From positions 1 through 58,509 of the forward strand of contig CAYWJT010000009.1 in NCBI GenBank assembly GCA_964458655.1: a stretch of DNA of 58,509 nucleotides. The letters run 5' to 3'. A program made the position numbers and the translations under genes. This DNA is from CAYWJT01 sp964458655. GTDB lineage: Bacteria > Acidobacteriota > Aminicenantia > Aminicenantales > Saccharicenantaceae. The notes beneath the pieces were generated by a model. It ran no database searches and was not told the origin of the DNA. It saw nothing but the letters and a program-made list of their open reading frames with translations. Positions 25,548 to 34,042 of this stretch are shown here, in pieces. Position 1 is the stretch's first letter; each line of letters opens with the position of its first letter.

Positions 25548-27965
25548 TCAGTTGGCTATGGGCGGTTCCTTGGCCACGGTCTTCTCGGCCTCGAGGGCGG
25601 GTTCTCCCGGTTTCGGTGAGGACTTGACCGGCAGCTCCCGCGTCAGGACGATTTTCAGGACCTCGTCCATGGTCTCGACGAGGTGTATGGTCATGTTCTG
25701 TTTTATCACTTTGGGGATGTCCTTGAGGTCGGGACGGTTGTCAAGGGGCAGGACGGCCTCTTTGATGCCTTCCCTGAAGGCCGCCAGGAGTTTCTCTTTG
25801 ATGCCGCCGACCGGCAGGACCTTGCCTTTGAGGGTTATCTCGCCGCTCATGGCCACCTTTTTCGAAACGGGTATGTCGGTCAGGAGCGAAATTATCGCCG
25901 TGGCAATGGTGATGCCGGCCGAAGGCCCCTCCTTGGGCGTCGACCCTTCGGGCACATGGACATGGATGTCGAAATTGCGGTGCAGGTCCTTGATGGCGTC
26001 GAGCTCGTACATCTTGGCCCTGACGAAGCTGAAAGCGGCCTGGGCGGACTCCTGCATGACCTCGCCCAGCTGGCCGGTCAGAGTGAAGTTGCCCTTGCCG
26101 TGGATCTTGGTCGCCTCGAAGCGGAGCAGCTCGCCGCCGAACTCGGTCCAGGCCATGCCCAGGGCCACGCCGACCTCTTCCTTGGTATCGAGCTCGGAGC
26201 GCCGGAACTTGGGCACGCCCAGGTAGGTTTCGATGTTCTTGAATGTCACCTTTTCCTTGTGACCCTTTCCCTTAAGGACGATCTTCTTGACCACCTTTCG
26301 GCAGATCGAGGTGATCTCGCGCTCCAGGCTGCGGACGCCGGCCTCCCTCGTGTATTCCCGGATGATCCTCATCAGCGCCCGGTCGGTGATCTCCAGGTTG
26401 TCCGCGGTCAGGCCGTTGGCCGCGAGCTGCTTCGGGACGAGGAATCTCTTGGCGATCTGGACCTTTTCGTCCTCTGTGTAGCCGGGCAGCCTGATGACCT
26501 CCATCCTGTCGACCAGGGGCCTGGGAATGGGGTCGACCATGTTGGCCGTTACTATGAACATCACCTGGGACAGGTCAAAATCGGTGTCTATGTAATGGTC
26601 GAGGAAGGCGTTGTTCTGCTCCGGGTCGAGGACTTCCATCAGGGCCGCGGCCGGGTCGCCCCGGAAATCGGCGCTCATCTTGTCCACTTCGTCGAGCAGG
26701 AAGACCGGGTTCTTGGTGCCGGCCCGCTTGATCATCTGGATGATCCGGCCGGGATAGGCCCCGATATACGTGCGGCGGTGCCCCCGGATCTCGGCCTCGT
26801 CCCGGACGCCGCCGAGCGACAGGCGGACGAACTTGCGGCCGGTGGCCCGGGCGATGGACTTGCCCAGCGAACTCTTGCCGACCCCGGGGGGCCCGATGAA
26901 GCCGAGGATGACGCCCTTGGGGCTTTTGACCAACTGCCTGATGGACAGGTATTCCAGGATACGCTCCTTGACCTTGTCCAGGCCGTAATGGTCCTCGTTG
27001 AGGATGCGTTCGGCGTCCTTAAGGTCCTTCTTTTCGCGCGACTTCTTGTTCCACGGCAGGGACAGCAGCCAGTCGAGGTAGTTGCGGCTGACGGTGGCCT
27101 CGGCGGACATCGGCGGCATGGTCTCGAGCCGCTCTATCTCCTTGTAGGCCTTCTCCCGGGCGTCCTGCGGCATGTCGGCCTGGGCCACTTTGCGGCGCAG
27201 CTCCTCGATCTCGTTGGGCTGGTCCTCTTTGCCGCGGTACTGCGGGCCTCCGGGCCCGAAGGCTTTTTGACCGGCCTCCCTGGAAGCGAGGCGGCGCCTG
27301 GCCGGCTTGCCCCCTTCGCTCCCGAGCGAGGACTGGATCTTGAGTATTTCGTTCTCGAGCAGGTAATTCAGGCGGCGCAGTCTTTCCAAAGCGTTGAAGG
27401 TCTCGAGGAGATTCTGCTTCTCCTCGAGCGGCAGGTAGATATGGGAGGCCACGATATCGGTGATGCGCTCCATAGTGTTCTCGCGCAGCGCCGGTATGAT
27501 GGAATCGAGGTTGGCGGCCTGGTTCAGCTTCAGGTAATCCTCGAACAGGGACAGGACGCGTTTGAGCAGCTCCCGGGACTCGGGCGACCTTTCCTCGACC
27601 TCCTTGACGACCTTCGCCAGTATCTTGTAGTAAGGGAACGTCGCCAGGTACTCCACGACCCGGGCCCGGTTCTTCCCTTCTACGATGACCTTCATGCTCC
27701 GCTCGTCGGTCTTGACGATGCGGATTATCTTGGCTGTGACGCCGACGGAGTAGATCTCCTTGGGCGTGGGGTTGTCGAGAGAGGCGTCCATCTGGGCGGC
27801 CAGGAAGATGAGCTTGTCGGATTCGGCGGCCTTTTCCAGGGCCTGGATGGAGGAGGCGCGTCCGACCATGAACGGCACCAGCGTCGAGGGGAAGACCACC
27901 AGGTCCCTCAGAGGTATGAGGGGGATGTCCCGGAAGGTCTCGAACTGGCTGCTGGATTCCGGCAT
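25548..27965 (-). CDS. lon: ATP-dependent Lon protease
   Basis: 805-residue LonA-type protease that degrades damaged and regulatory proteins in the cytoplasm. N-terminal substrate domain PLIPLRDLVVFPSTLVPFMV. AAA+ module with FIGPPGVGKSSLGKSIARA (Walker A), FLLDEVDKMSADFRGDPAAA (Walker B) and the sensor-2 region. Proteolytic domain with HVHVPEGSTPKEGPSAGITI (catalytic Ser in GPSAG) and GKVLPVGGIKEKLLAAFR (catalytic Lys). A charged insert at residues about 220-245 (ARRRLASREAGQKAF and a Gly-rich stretch) is longer than in E. coli Lon. It sits between tig and rho in one minus-strand run. Confidence 0.97.
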   Translation of the reverse strand: MPESSSQFETFRDIPLIPLRDLVVFPSTLVPFMVGRASSIQALEKAAESDKLIFLAAQMDASLDNPTPKEIYSVGVTAKIIRIVKTDERSMKVIVEGKNRARVVEYLATFPYYKILAKVVKEVEERSPESRELLKRVLSLFEDYLKLNQAANLDSIIPALRENTMERITDIVASHIYLPLEEKQNLLETFNALERLRRLNYLLENEILKIQSSLGSEGGKPARRRLASREAGQKAFGPGGPQYRGKEDQPNEIEELRRKVAQADMPQDAREKAYKEIERLETMPPMSAEATVSRNYLDWLLSLPWNKKSREKKDLKDAERILNEDHYGLDKVKERILEYLSIRQLVKSPKGVILGFIGPPGVGKSSLGKSIARATGRKFVRLSLGGVRDEAEIRGHRRTYIGAYPGRIIQMIKRAGTKNPVFLLDEVDKMSADFRGDPAAALMEVLDPEQNNAFLDHYIDTDFDLSQVMFIVTANMVDPIPRPLVDRMEVIRLPGYTEDEKVQIAKRFLVPKQLAANGLTADNLEITDRALMRIIREYTREAGVRSLEREITSICRKVVKKIVLKGKGHKEKVTFKNIETYLGVPKFRRSELDTKEEVGVALGMAWTEFGGELLRFEATKIHGKGNFTLTGQLGEVMQESAQAAFSFVRAKMYELDAIKDLHRNFDIHVHVPEGSTPKEGPSAGITIATAIISLLTDIPVSKKVAMSGEITLKGKVLPVGGIKEKLLAAFREGIKEAVLPLDNRPDLKDIPKVIKQNMTIHLVETMDEVLKIVLTRELPVKSSPKPGEPALEAEKTVAKEPPIAN

Positions 27966-28095
27966 CTTACATGTACTCCGTGCCTCCGGAGGCTCCGGCC
28001 GTTTCGCCGGGCATGACGGCCTCTCGGGGCGGCCGCAAGGGATTTATGTCAATTCGACTGGCGTCCGGGGGAAAGCAAGCATGACTTACTCTTGC

Positions 28096-29373
28096 CTATT
28101 CCATTATAGCGTTTCTGAGCAAAAAGTCAACCGACTTCCTGAAGAGGACGGCGTCGACCAAGTCCTCCCGTTTTCCCTCTTTCCTGAGGTATTCCTCGAC
28201 CGCGGCCGGCGGCAGGTTGTTGGAGCGGGCCAGCCTCTGGACCTCCTCCTGGATTTCGGCGTCGCTCACGGTTATGGCCTCCTTCTCGGCCAGCCTGTCC
28301 AGGATCAGGTGGTTCTTCAGGTGTTCGACGGCCTGTCTCCTGGCCTCGGTCCTGAGCTTCTCGAGGGCCGGTTCCGCCAGGGCCCGGCCGGGCAGGTTCT
28401 TCAGGAACCTCGTCAGGATGTTCTCCGCTTCGGCCTCGACCAGCGATTCGGGCAGTTCGACATCCACCTTCGAGGCCAGCGTCCGCAGGACTTCAGAGGC
28501 CTGCTCGTCGCGGGCCTGCTTTTCCCGGGCTTCGGACAGCTCCCGGCGCAGCCTGTCCCTGAGCTCGGCCAGGCTGTTGAACGAGCCCACGCTTTTCGCG
28601 AACTCGTCATCCAGCCCGGGCAGCTTCTTTTCCTTTATCTCCCTGACGCTTACCCGATACTCGACCTCCTTGCCGGCCAGCCTTTTGTTGGGGTGTTCCT
28701 TGTCGTGAACCACCCTGCGCAGCCGCGTTTCACCGGCTTCCATGCCCTCCAATATCTCGTTAAGCCAGGCCTCGTTATCCTGCCGGCCGGCGAGGACGAC
28801 GGCCTTCTCGGCCGGCAGGTACTTTTTGGAGGCAAGCTCGCGGCCCTGGATCTCGACGACGACGTAGTCGCCGGAACCTACCCCTCGGCCGCTGACCGGG
28901 ACATAGTCAGCCGCTCTGGCCCTCAGCTCCTCGACGGCCCGGTCGACGTCTTCTTCCGTGACCCGCGTCTCGGTTTTCTTGACGCGCACCCCTCTGTAGT
29001 CAGGGAGCTCGAACTCCGGGATGACCTCGACTACGACGGTGAAGCGCAGCGGTCCCCCCTCGTCGTGTTGGAGGCCCTTGAGCCGGGGCGAAGCCGCCGG
29101 CTTGATGTTCAGGGCCTGGAGCTCGCGCTCGAGGATCCGCGGGATGATCAGGTCGTAGACATCGTGCTTGATATCGTCGTCGAAGTTCTTCCTGACCAGT
29201 TCCTTCGGGGCATGGCCGGCCCTGAAGCCGGGCATCTTGACCCGCTCGACATAGCTCTTCAGGACTTTCTCATACTCGGCCGCCACCTCTCCGGCCGGCA
29301 CCTCGAGTTCGACTTGCCTGCGGCTGGGACTGAGGACCGTCACTTTGGCGCTAGACGCGGTTTCGTTCATCAT
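28096..29373 (-). CDS. tig: Trigger factor, ribosome-associated chaperone
   Basis: 425-residue peptidyl-prolyl isomerase and folding chaperone at the ribosome exit tunnel. The N-terminal ribosome-binding domain contains VKMPGFRAGHAPKELVRKNF, a clear variant of the GFRxGKxP signature. The middle FKBP-type domain is recognisable (SGDYVVVEIQGRE, GMEAGETRLRRVV) but diverged, with GRQDNEAWLNEIL. The helical C-terminal cradle runs from about residue 255. Start is ATG 29373 or 29370 after AAAGGAT. It is 29 bases downstream of tRNA-Leu on the same strand, and lon follows 130 bases later. Confidence 0.93.
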   Translation of the reverse strand: MMNETASSAKVTVLSPSRRQVELEVPAGEVAAEYEKVLKSYVERVKMPGFRAGHAPKELVRKNFDDDIKHDVYDLIIPRILERELQALNIKPAASPRLKGLQHDEGGPLRFTVVVEVIPEFELPDYRGVRVKKTETRVTEEDVDRAVEELRARAADYVPVSGRGVGSGDYVVVEIQGRELASKKYLPAEKAVVLAGRQDNEAWLNEILEGMEAGETRLRRVVHDKEHPNKRLAGKEVEYRVSVREIKEKKLPGLDDEFAKSVGSFNSLAELRDRLRRELSEAREKQARDEQASEVLRTLASKVDVELPESLVEAEAENILTRFLKNLPGRALAEPALEKLRTEARRQAVEHLKNHLILDRLAEKEAITVSDAEIQEEVQRLARSNNLPPAAVEEYLRKEGKREDLVDAVLFRKSVDFLLRNAIME

Positions 29374-29402
29374 CTATCCTTTCGTTGACCCGGCGCGAAG
29401 AA

Positions 29403-29487
29403 TGGGCAGAGCGGGGATCGAACCCGCACTCCTTCATCAGGAACTAGGTCCTAAGCCTAGCGCGTCTGCCAATTCCGCCACCTGCCC
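29403..29487 (-). tRNA. tRNA-Leu, anticodon UAG
   Basis: An 85-base cloverleaf is readable on the minus strand. The acceptor stem is GGGCAGG with TCTGCCC plus discriminator A, the D arm contains GGCGGAATTGGCAGACGC, and the anticodon stem-loop is CTAGG-CTTAGGA-CCTAG, giving anticodon TAG (reads CUN codons). A long class II variable arm follows (TTCCTGATGAAGGAG), then the T arm GCGGG-TTCGATC-CCCGC. CCA is not encoded (ATT follows the acceptor). It lies directly upstream of tig, so the two may share a transcript. Confidence 0.95.
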
Positions 29488-29788
29488 TTTTTTTCTGAAC
29501 GGATGGGGACAGCCGTTTTACGGTTATGCATTACTGGCGGGAGATTATTTATTACCACAGGACCTGGAAACTGTCAAATGTCCGTGGAAACCGGCGCGGC
29601 CTTCCCTTTTTCCTGAAGGGCTTCGACAGGGCACCCCATCCAGCGTGAGCGTCGGGGAAGCCTGAATCGTCCCGCCGTCTCCGATTGCCTGCGCTTTATC
29701 CCCGGGAGAGGGAACGCGTCCGGAAACCAAGGGGCGGACTCCGGCCGGGAGCCCGGCGGACACGTGGCCTGTGCCGCCCCCGTCCTCC
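29488..29788. other. Intergenic region between the TPR gene and tRNA-Leu
   Basis: About 300 bases. It holds a promoter for tRNA-Leu/tig (listed separately) and, next to the TPR gene stop, GC-rich potential hairpins on the minus strand (GGCGG...CCGCC, and CCGGGCTCCCGGCCGG) that could end transcription. No coding signal. I looked for a 6S or SRP RNA shape and could not support one. Confidence 0.4.
29549..29577 (-). promoter_or_regulatory. Promoter candidate for tRNA-Leu and tig
   Basis: On the minus strand a perfect TTGACA (29577-29572) is followed after 17 bases by TAATAA (29554-29549). The predicted start is near 29542, about 55 bases before the tRNA 5' end. The -10 is weak (three of six), but the AT-rich context TAATAAATAAT supports melting. 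Confidence 0.45.
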
Positions 29789-31618
29789 CTACTTAAGATA
29801 CTTGCTCAGCTTCTGGGCCAGCGCCGGGTCCAGGGTCTGGAGCTTCTTGTAGATGTCCCGGGCGCTGAACTCCGAATGCAGGTTGATGTAGCAGATGGCC
29901 AGGTTGTAGAGGGCGCTGGCGTTGTCCGGCTTGAGCTCGATGCACTTCTTCAGCGGCTCCAGGGCGGACTCGTAGTCCTTGAGATACATGTAGCAGACAC
30001 CGATGCTGAGCCATCCGGCCGGGTCGTCCGGACGCTGCTCTGCGTACTTGTTATAGGCGGCCGCGGCTTCCTTGTACTTGGCCTGGTTGAAGTAGGAGGA
30101 GGCGGTCTGGAACCAGGCGTAGGAGAACTCCGGGTTTATCTCCAGGGCCTTCTGGAAGGCCTGTATCGCTTCCGGGTATTTCTGGAGCTTGAAATACTGC
30201 AGGCCGAGGTTGTAATGGTTGTCCTGGTTGCCGGGCTCGAGCTCGACGATCCTCGTGGCCGCCGCAACCGCCTTTTCAGGCTGGCCGGCGGTATCATAGA
30301 TCTTGACGACCTGCATGTAGTAGTTCTTGGCCCTGGCCTTGTCTATCTCCGCCAGCCTGTTGTAGACGCCCTCGGCTTCCTCCAACCGGCCGGATTTTTC
30401 ATAGACATCGGCCAGGTTGAGGTTGACCTGCAGGTCGTTGGGCTGCTCCTTCAAGGCCTCGACCAGGGCGGCGACCGCCAGGTCGTACTGTCCCAGCTTC
30501 CCCCTGCAGATCCCCAGCCGCAGCAGGGCGCTCCAAGTCGATTCCGGCTTCAGGCTGATGAACTTCTCGTAGGCGCCAGCGGCCTTTTCCCATTCCTGCG
30601 TGTTCTCGTAAGCCGTGGCCAGGTCGACGTAGAGTTCCTTGACCCCGAGCCCGAGAGAAGCGGCCTTTTCAAAAGAGGCCGCCGCTTCGGGGTTCTTCGA
30701 CATGGCCATGAGCACCCGGCCCAGCCCGTAGTGGGCTTCGGCTCTTTCCGGCTCGGTCTCGATGACCCGGCGGTAGGCTTCGGCCGAGCCTGAAAGGTCC
30801 CTCTGGTTGGCGTATAGTTGGGCCAGTATGAGCCAGCCGGCGGTTAAGGAGGGGTTGAGCTTGACGGCCTTTTCCAAGTACGGCCTGGCCGCTGAAGCGT
30901 CGCCTAGGAGGAAAGCCATGCGGCCGGCCAGCCAGGCGCCTTCAAAGGTCTCGTAGTATTTTTCTTTCTGCAGGTCCTTGAGGGCCGTAGGCTTCTGGGA
31001 CGTCGAGACCGCCTGGACGAGCGGGAACGGGACGCCGAACCGAATCCTTCTGTCCAGCACCTGGACCATGCCCACGACCTGTCCGGCCAGGTTGAGCAGC
31101 GGACCGCCCCGGAACTGCTCCGGGACCGTCAGGGAGAAATCCGCTGTCTTGAAGCCCCGCTCGAGCTCGCGGACGCGCCTCACCGTCCCTTCGGAGATGA
31201 TGATGGAACCGGCCTCGTTGGAGCCGAGGGCGAAGAGCCTCTCCCCCTCGGCCAGGGCGTCGAAGCTGCCCGGCGTCAGAGGCTGGAACTTGCCCTTCAC
31301 GCGAAGTATGACGATGTTGTGGGCCTTGTCGAATCCGACAACCCCCTCGACCCTGAATTTCTTCTCCCTGGCGTTCATGACCTCGGCGTCCGCGGCCTGG
31401 GCGGCCATGTCGTAAGCGGTCGCGACCAGGTCCTGGGCCACGACGATGCCGCTGCTCTTGGCGATCTCGGCCCTGTCCGGGCCGTAGAAGATCACGGCCA
31501 GAACGCCAGCCTCCGCCTGGGCCTGAACCTTGGCGGCGTCTTCGGTCTGGCCGAAGCCCGGCAGACAGGCCAACCCCAGGGCCAGAAGAATCAAGGGAAC
31601 CCTCTTCCGGATTTTCAT
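29789..31618 (-). CDS. Exported degenerate HtrA/trypsin-like domain fused to TPR repeats
   Basis: 609-residue exported protein. Signal peptide RVPLILLALGLACLPGFGQ. Residues about 25-190 have the layout of a trypsin/HtrA fold: SSGIVVAQDLVATAYDM is the position of the catalytic His strand (normally TNAHVV) and PEQFRGGPLLNLAGQVVGM the position of the catalytic GNSGGPL. His and Ser are replaced (D/Y and R), so it should be proteolytically dead. From about residue 220 to the end there are about ten TPR units (for example AEAHYGLGRVLMAMSKNPEA, NHYNLGLQYFKLQKYPEA, PAGWLSIGVCYMYLKDYESA). Probably a periplasmic scaffold. ATG 31618 follows AGGAGG by nine bases; an upstream in-frame start (31684) lies in the promoter. 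Confidence 0.8.
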   Translation of the reverse strand: MKIRKRVPLILLALGLACLPGFGQTEDAAKVQAQAEAGVLAVIFYGPDRAEIAKSSGIVVAQDLVATAYDMAAQAADAEVMNAREKKFRVEGVVGFDKAHNIVILRVKGKFQPLTPGSFDALAEGERLFALGSNEAGSIIISEGTVRRVRELERGFKTADFSLTVPEQFRGGPLLNLAGQVVGMVQVLDRRIRFGVPFPLVQAVSTSQKPTALKDLQKEKYYETFEGAWLAGRMAFLLGDASAARPYLEKAVKLNPSLTAGWLILAQLYANQRDLSGSAEAYRRVIETEPERAEAHYGLGRVLMAMSKNPEAAASFEKAASLGLGVKELYVDLATAYENTQEWEKAAGAYEKFISLKPESTWSALLRLGICRGKLGQYDLAVAALVEALKEQPNDLQVNLNLADVYEKSGRLEEAEGVYNRLAEIDKARAKNYYMQVVKIYDTAGQPEKAVAAATRIVELEPGNQDNHYNLGLQYFKLQKYPEAIQAFQKALEINPEFSYAWFQTASSYFNQAKYKEAAAAYNKYAEQRPDDPAGWLSIGVCYMYLKDYESALEPLKKCIELKPDNASALYNLAICYINLHSEFSARDIYKKLQTLDPALAQKLSKYLK

Positions 31619-31667
31619 CCTTTGCCTCCTTCTCAGGAAAACGCTCGCGAGAAAAGCCGGCGGGCTT

Positions 31668-31697
31668 AATTTAGTCAATAACATCCCCCGCTGTCAA
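31668..31697 (-). promoter_or_regulatory. Promoter candidate of the HtrA-like/TPR gene
   Basis: Minus strand: perfect TTGACA (31697-31692), 18 bases, TAAATT (31673-31668). The start would fall near 31661, about 43 bases before the ATG, with the AGGAGG ribosome site inside the leader. Confidence 0.45.
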
Positions 31698-31970
31698 CCG
31701 CAATTCCGGGCTAAATGGCACAGAGCGCTACACCCAGAAGCCCTGGCCGCCGTCCGAAAAAACCGGAGCTATTGCCGACGGATACGGCGGAAAACGGAAA
31801 ACCGAGGGCGGGCGCCGGATCCGAGCCGGCACGGCAGGCAATATCTTTCCGCAAAGCGCTTTTTCGTCCATTGTAATCGTCGTACGCATGGCGTCCCTGC
31901 TCGCCGCCCACGGCTTGCGCACCCGCGTGGAGGTCAGGAGCCGGGTTCGGCAAGCGCCGCTTGTGCGGGC

Positions 31971-31998
31971 TTGCGGCCGGGACAAAAAAGCGTAAAAT
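31971..31998 (+). promoter_or_regulatory. Promoter candidate of the DUF2085 gene
   Basis: TTGCGG (31971-31976), 16 bases, TAAAAT (31993-31998). The start would fall near 32005, only about 12 bases before the ATG. The -35 is weak. Confidence 0.35.
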
Positions 31999-32016
31999 GG
32001 CTCGATAAGGCCGAGA

Positions 32017-32547
32017 ATGACAGCTCCAAACGCGGCCCCGGACCGGCACGTCAAGGACAGGAAGGTCTATTTTCTGACCCTCGCTGGCTCGGTCGTCTGG
32101 ATGGCCTTCATCTTTCTCGCTCCCTATCTCAGGAGCCGGGGCGCGGCCGCGCCCGCGGCCTTCATCTACGCCGTTTACGCCAACGTCTGCCATCAGATCC
32201 CTGCCCGCAGCTTCCACCTGGCCGGCCAACCGCTGGCCGTCTGCGGCCGCTGTCTGGGCATTTACGCTGGCCTTCTGGCCGGGCTGCTGGCCCTGCCGCT
32301 TGCGCGGCGCTTTCCCATCCCTCCTCTTCCTCGTCCGCGGACATTCGTTCTCTTTACGCTCCCCATCGCCGTTGACTCCCTTGCCGGCCTGATCGGGGTA
32401 TGGCGCTCGCCGATAGGGGTGCGATTCCTGACCGGGCTTGTTTGGGGCAGCCTTCTGCCCGGATTCCTGCTTCCCGGCCTCAGGGAGCTCCTGGCCCTGG
32501 CCCATCCGCTCATTGACGGTTTGCGTTTGACATCCCGGAAAACGTAA
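32017..32547 (+). CDS. DUF2085 membrane protein
   Basis: 176-residue inner membrane protein with about four hydrophobic helices. The family signature is plain: ANVCHQIPARSFHLAGQPLAV followed by CGRCLGIYAGLLAG, with CHQ..RSF and CxRCxGIY cysteines suggesting a metal or disulfide site (positions around residues 58-84). The family function is unknown. The loop SLAGLIGVWRSPIGVRFLTG between helices 3 and 4 is also conserved in type. It is followed after 39 bases by another small membrane protein gene with its own promoter-like site. Confidence 0.82.
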   Translation: MTAPNAAPDRHVKDRKVYFLTLAGSVVWMAFIFLAPYLRSRGAAAPAAFIYAVYANVCHQIPARSFHLAGQPLAVCGRCLGIYAGLLAGLLALPLARRFPIPPLPRPRTFVLFTLPIAVDSLAGLIGVWRSPIGVRFLTGLVWGSLLPGFLLPGLRELLALAHPLIDGLRLTSRKT

Positions 32548-32550
32548 AAT
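32521..32550 (+). promoter_or_regulatory. Promoter-like site before the 32587 gene
   Basis: TTGCGT (32521-32526), 18 bases, TAAAAT (32545-32550), with TTGACA placed between at 32527-32532. It lies at the end of the DUF2085 coding region. Same arrangement as the site at 5078-5107. Confidence 0.35.
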
Positions 32551-32586
32551 AGGGTTCGATGACCGAATCGACGCTTAGGAGCCAGG

Positions 32587-33111
32587 ATGGAAAATAACAA
32601 GATCGATTATTTGACCCCGGCCCTGATCTGCGGAGGAGCGGCCGGCGTGGTTTCCGCTCTGCCTTTCCTCAACCTCGTCAACTGCCTTTGTTGCCTGTGG
32701 GTCGTGGGCGCGGCGGCAGCGGCAGTATACCTCGTGTCGCGCCGGACCCCGACCGGCCTCAAGGTCGGCGACGGCGCCCTGACAGGAGTCCTGACCGGGG
32801 TCGTTGCCGCGGTCGCCGAGACGGTGGTCGGCCTGCCGCTCAAAGGCTTCAACTTGGCCGTATCCAGGAGGTTCCTGGAGAAGATGTCTGAATTCGCCCC
32901 GGAGATGCCGGCCGGCTGGGATGAGTGGCTCAGCCGGACCTCCGGGGGTTTCTCGCCGGCTTTCTTCCTGCTCGGGCTATTCGTCACCGCCGCCGTGTTC
33001 GCCGTGTTCGGGGCCCTGGGAGGCGTGATTGGCGTCTCGCTTTTCGGCCGCCCCAAGACCCCCGTTCAGCCGACCCGGCCGCCGGCCCAAGGACCCGGTG
33101 ATGCGTCTTAA
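32587..33111 (+). CDS. Small Gly/Ala-rich membrane protein, unknown function
   Basis: 174-residue protein with about four hydrophobic stretches: ALICGGAAGVVSALPFLNLV (10-30), a cysteine-rich CLCCLWVVGAAAAAVYLV (34-51), GALTGVLTGVVAAVAETVVG (63-82) and FFLLGLFVTAAVFAVFGALGGVIGV (about 126-150). An amphipathic segment with FLEKMSEFAPEMP separates helices 3 and 4. The tail is Pro-rich. The general pattern (tiny GG-rich helices, then a short soluble loop) resembles DUF4190/DUF5683-like accessory membrane proteins, but I cannot name a family. ATG 32587 follows TAGGAGCC. The end overlaps the next start by 11 bases. Confidence 0.65.
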   Translation: MENNKIDYLTPALICGGAAGVVSALPFLNLVNCLCCLWVVGAAAAAVYLVSRRTPTGLKVGDGALTGVLTGVVAAVAETVVGLPLKGFNLAVSRRFLEKMSEFAPEMPAGWDEWLSRTSGGFSPAFFLLGLFVTAAVFAVFGALGGVIGVSLFGRPKTPVQPTRPPAQGPGDAS

Positions 33112-34042
33112 GGCCCAGGTCATCGTCAACCCGGCCTCCAACAAGGGCCGGACGAGAAGGCGCTGGGCCGAGATCCGCGCCGCCATCCGGGGATTCATCA
33201 AGGAATTCAAGTGTGAGTTCACGGAGAAGCCGCTGCACGCGTCCGAGATCGCGCGCCAGGCCGTCAAGGAGGGCGTGGAGCTCGTCATCGGCGTCGGCGG
33301 CGACGGCACCATCAACGAGATCGCCAACGGCTTCTATGAGAACGAACGCCTCATCAATCCGGAAGCGACCATCGGCATCCTGCCTTCCGGCACCGGCTGC
33401 GACCTGACCAGAAGCCTCAACATACCGCCCGGCCTCGGCGGCGCCCTCAAGGTCATCACCGAAGCTCCTTCGGTCCGCATGGACGTCGGCCGCGTCACTT
33501 ACACCAACAATGAAGGCGCGCCCGAGGAGCGCTTCTTCCTGAACGTGGCCGATTTCGGCCTGGGCGGCGAGGTAGTCAGGCGGGTCAACGAGCGCCGACT
33601 GCGACGGAAGGCCTCCTCTTACGTGCGCTGCCTGATATCGGCGATGGCGGAATACCGGAGCAGAAGGGTAAGCATCAGGGTAGACGACCGCGATATCCCG
33701 GAAGGCCGTTATCTGATAGGCGCCGTGGCCAACGGCCGTGTTTTCGGAAAGGGCATGAAAGTGGCGCCACTCGCCAGCCTCGACGACGGGCTGTTCGACG
33801 CCATTCTCGTCAAGAGCATGAGCTTCCTCGAGTTCTGCCTGAACGGCTGGAAACTCATCAACGGCTCGCACCTCGGCCATCCGAAAGTGAGTTTCATCCG
33901 GGGACGTTCGGTCGAAGCCGCTGCGCTGGAGCCGGCCGGGATACTGCTCGAGCTCGACGGGGAGCAGGTGGGCCGGCTGCCGGCCAGGTTCGAGCTCCTG
34001 CCGGGCAGCCTGCCTGTCAAAGGGTACCCGGCGAGGGGTTAG
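33101..34042 (+). CDS. Diacylglycerol/lipid kinase family protein (YegS/DgkB-like)
   Basis: 313-residue soluble lipid kinase. The N-terminal catalytic domain carries VIVNPASNKGRT, then the ATP-binding VIGVGGDGTINEIANGF and GILPSGTGCDLTRSL, all typical of the DAGK catalytic family. The C-terminal beta-sandwich includes FFLNVADFGLGGEVV, VANGRVFGKGMKVAPLASLDDGLFD (shown as landmarks GRVFGKGM and DDGLFD) and LELDGEQVG. It probably phosphorylates diacylglycerol or a related lipid to recycle lipid intermediates. ATG 33101 is chosen because the family starts at this point; it overlaps the upstream gene by 11 bases. Stop overlaps the convergent transglycosylase stop by 4 bases. Confidence 0.88.
   Translation: MRLKAQVIVNPASNKGRTRRRWAEIRAAIRGFIKEFKCEFTEKPLHASEIARQAVKEGVELVIGVGGDGTINEIANGFYENERLINPEATIGILPSGTGCDLTRSLNIPPGLGGALKVITEAPSVRMDVGRVTYTNNEGAPEERFFLNVADFGLGGEVVRRVNERRLRRKASSYVRCLISAMAEYRSRRVSIRVDDRDIPEGRYLIGAVANGRVFGKGMKVAPLASLDDGLFDAILVKSMSFLEFCLNGWKLINGSHLGHPKVSFIRGRSVEAAALEPAGILLELDGEQVGRLPARFELLPGSLPVKGYPARG

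Larger units (their letters stand above)
31619..32016. other. Divergent intergenic region between the TPR gene and the DUF2085 gene
   Basis: 398 bases with outward promoters at both ends (listed). The middle is GC-rich with short inverted repeats such as AGCCGGGTTCGGCAAG. No convincing gene, RNA or repeat was seen. Confidence 0.45.

Noticed and set aside
25683..28016. Long plus-strand frame (777 codons) over lon
   Set aside because: Antisense shadow of lon; low-complexity, no domain motifs.
29488..29495. T run next to tRNA-Leu as a terminator
   Set aside because: It lies upstream (5' side) of the minus-strand tRNA, so it cannot terminate it.
29488..29788. 6S or SRP RNA
   Set aside because: GC-rich hairpins exist but I could not assemble the diagnostic bulge or conserved loop.
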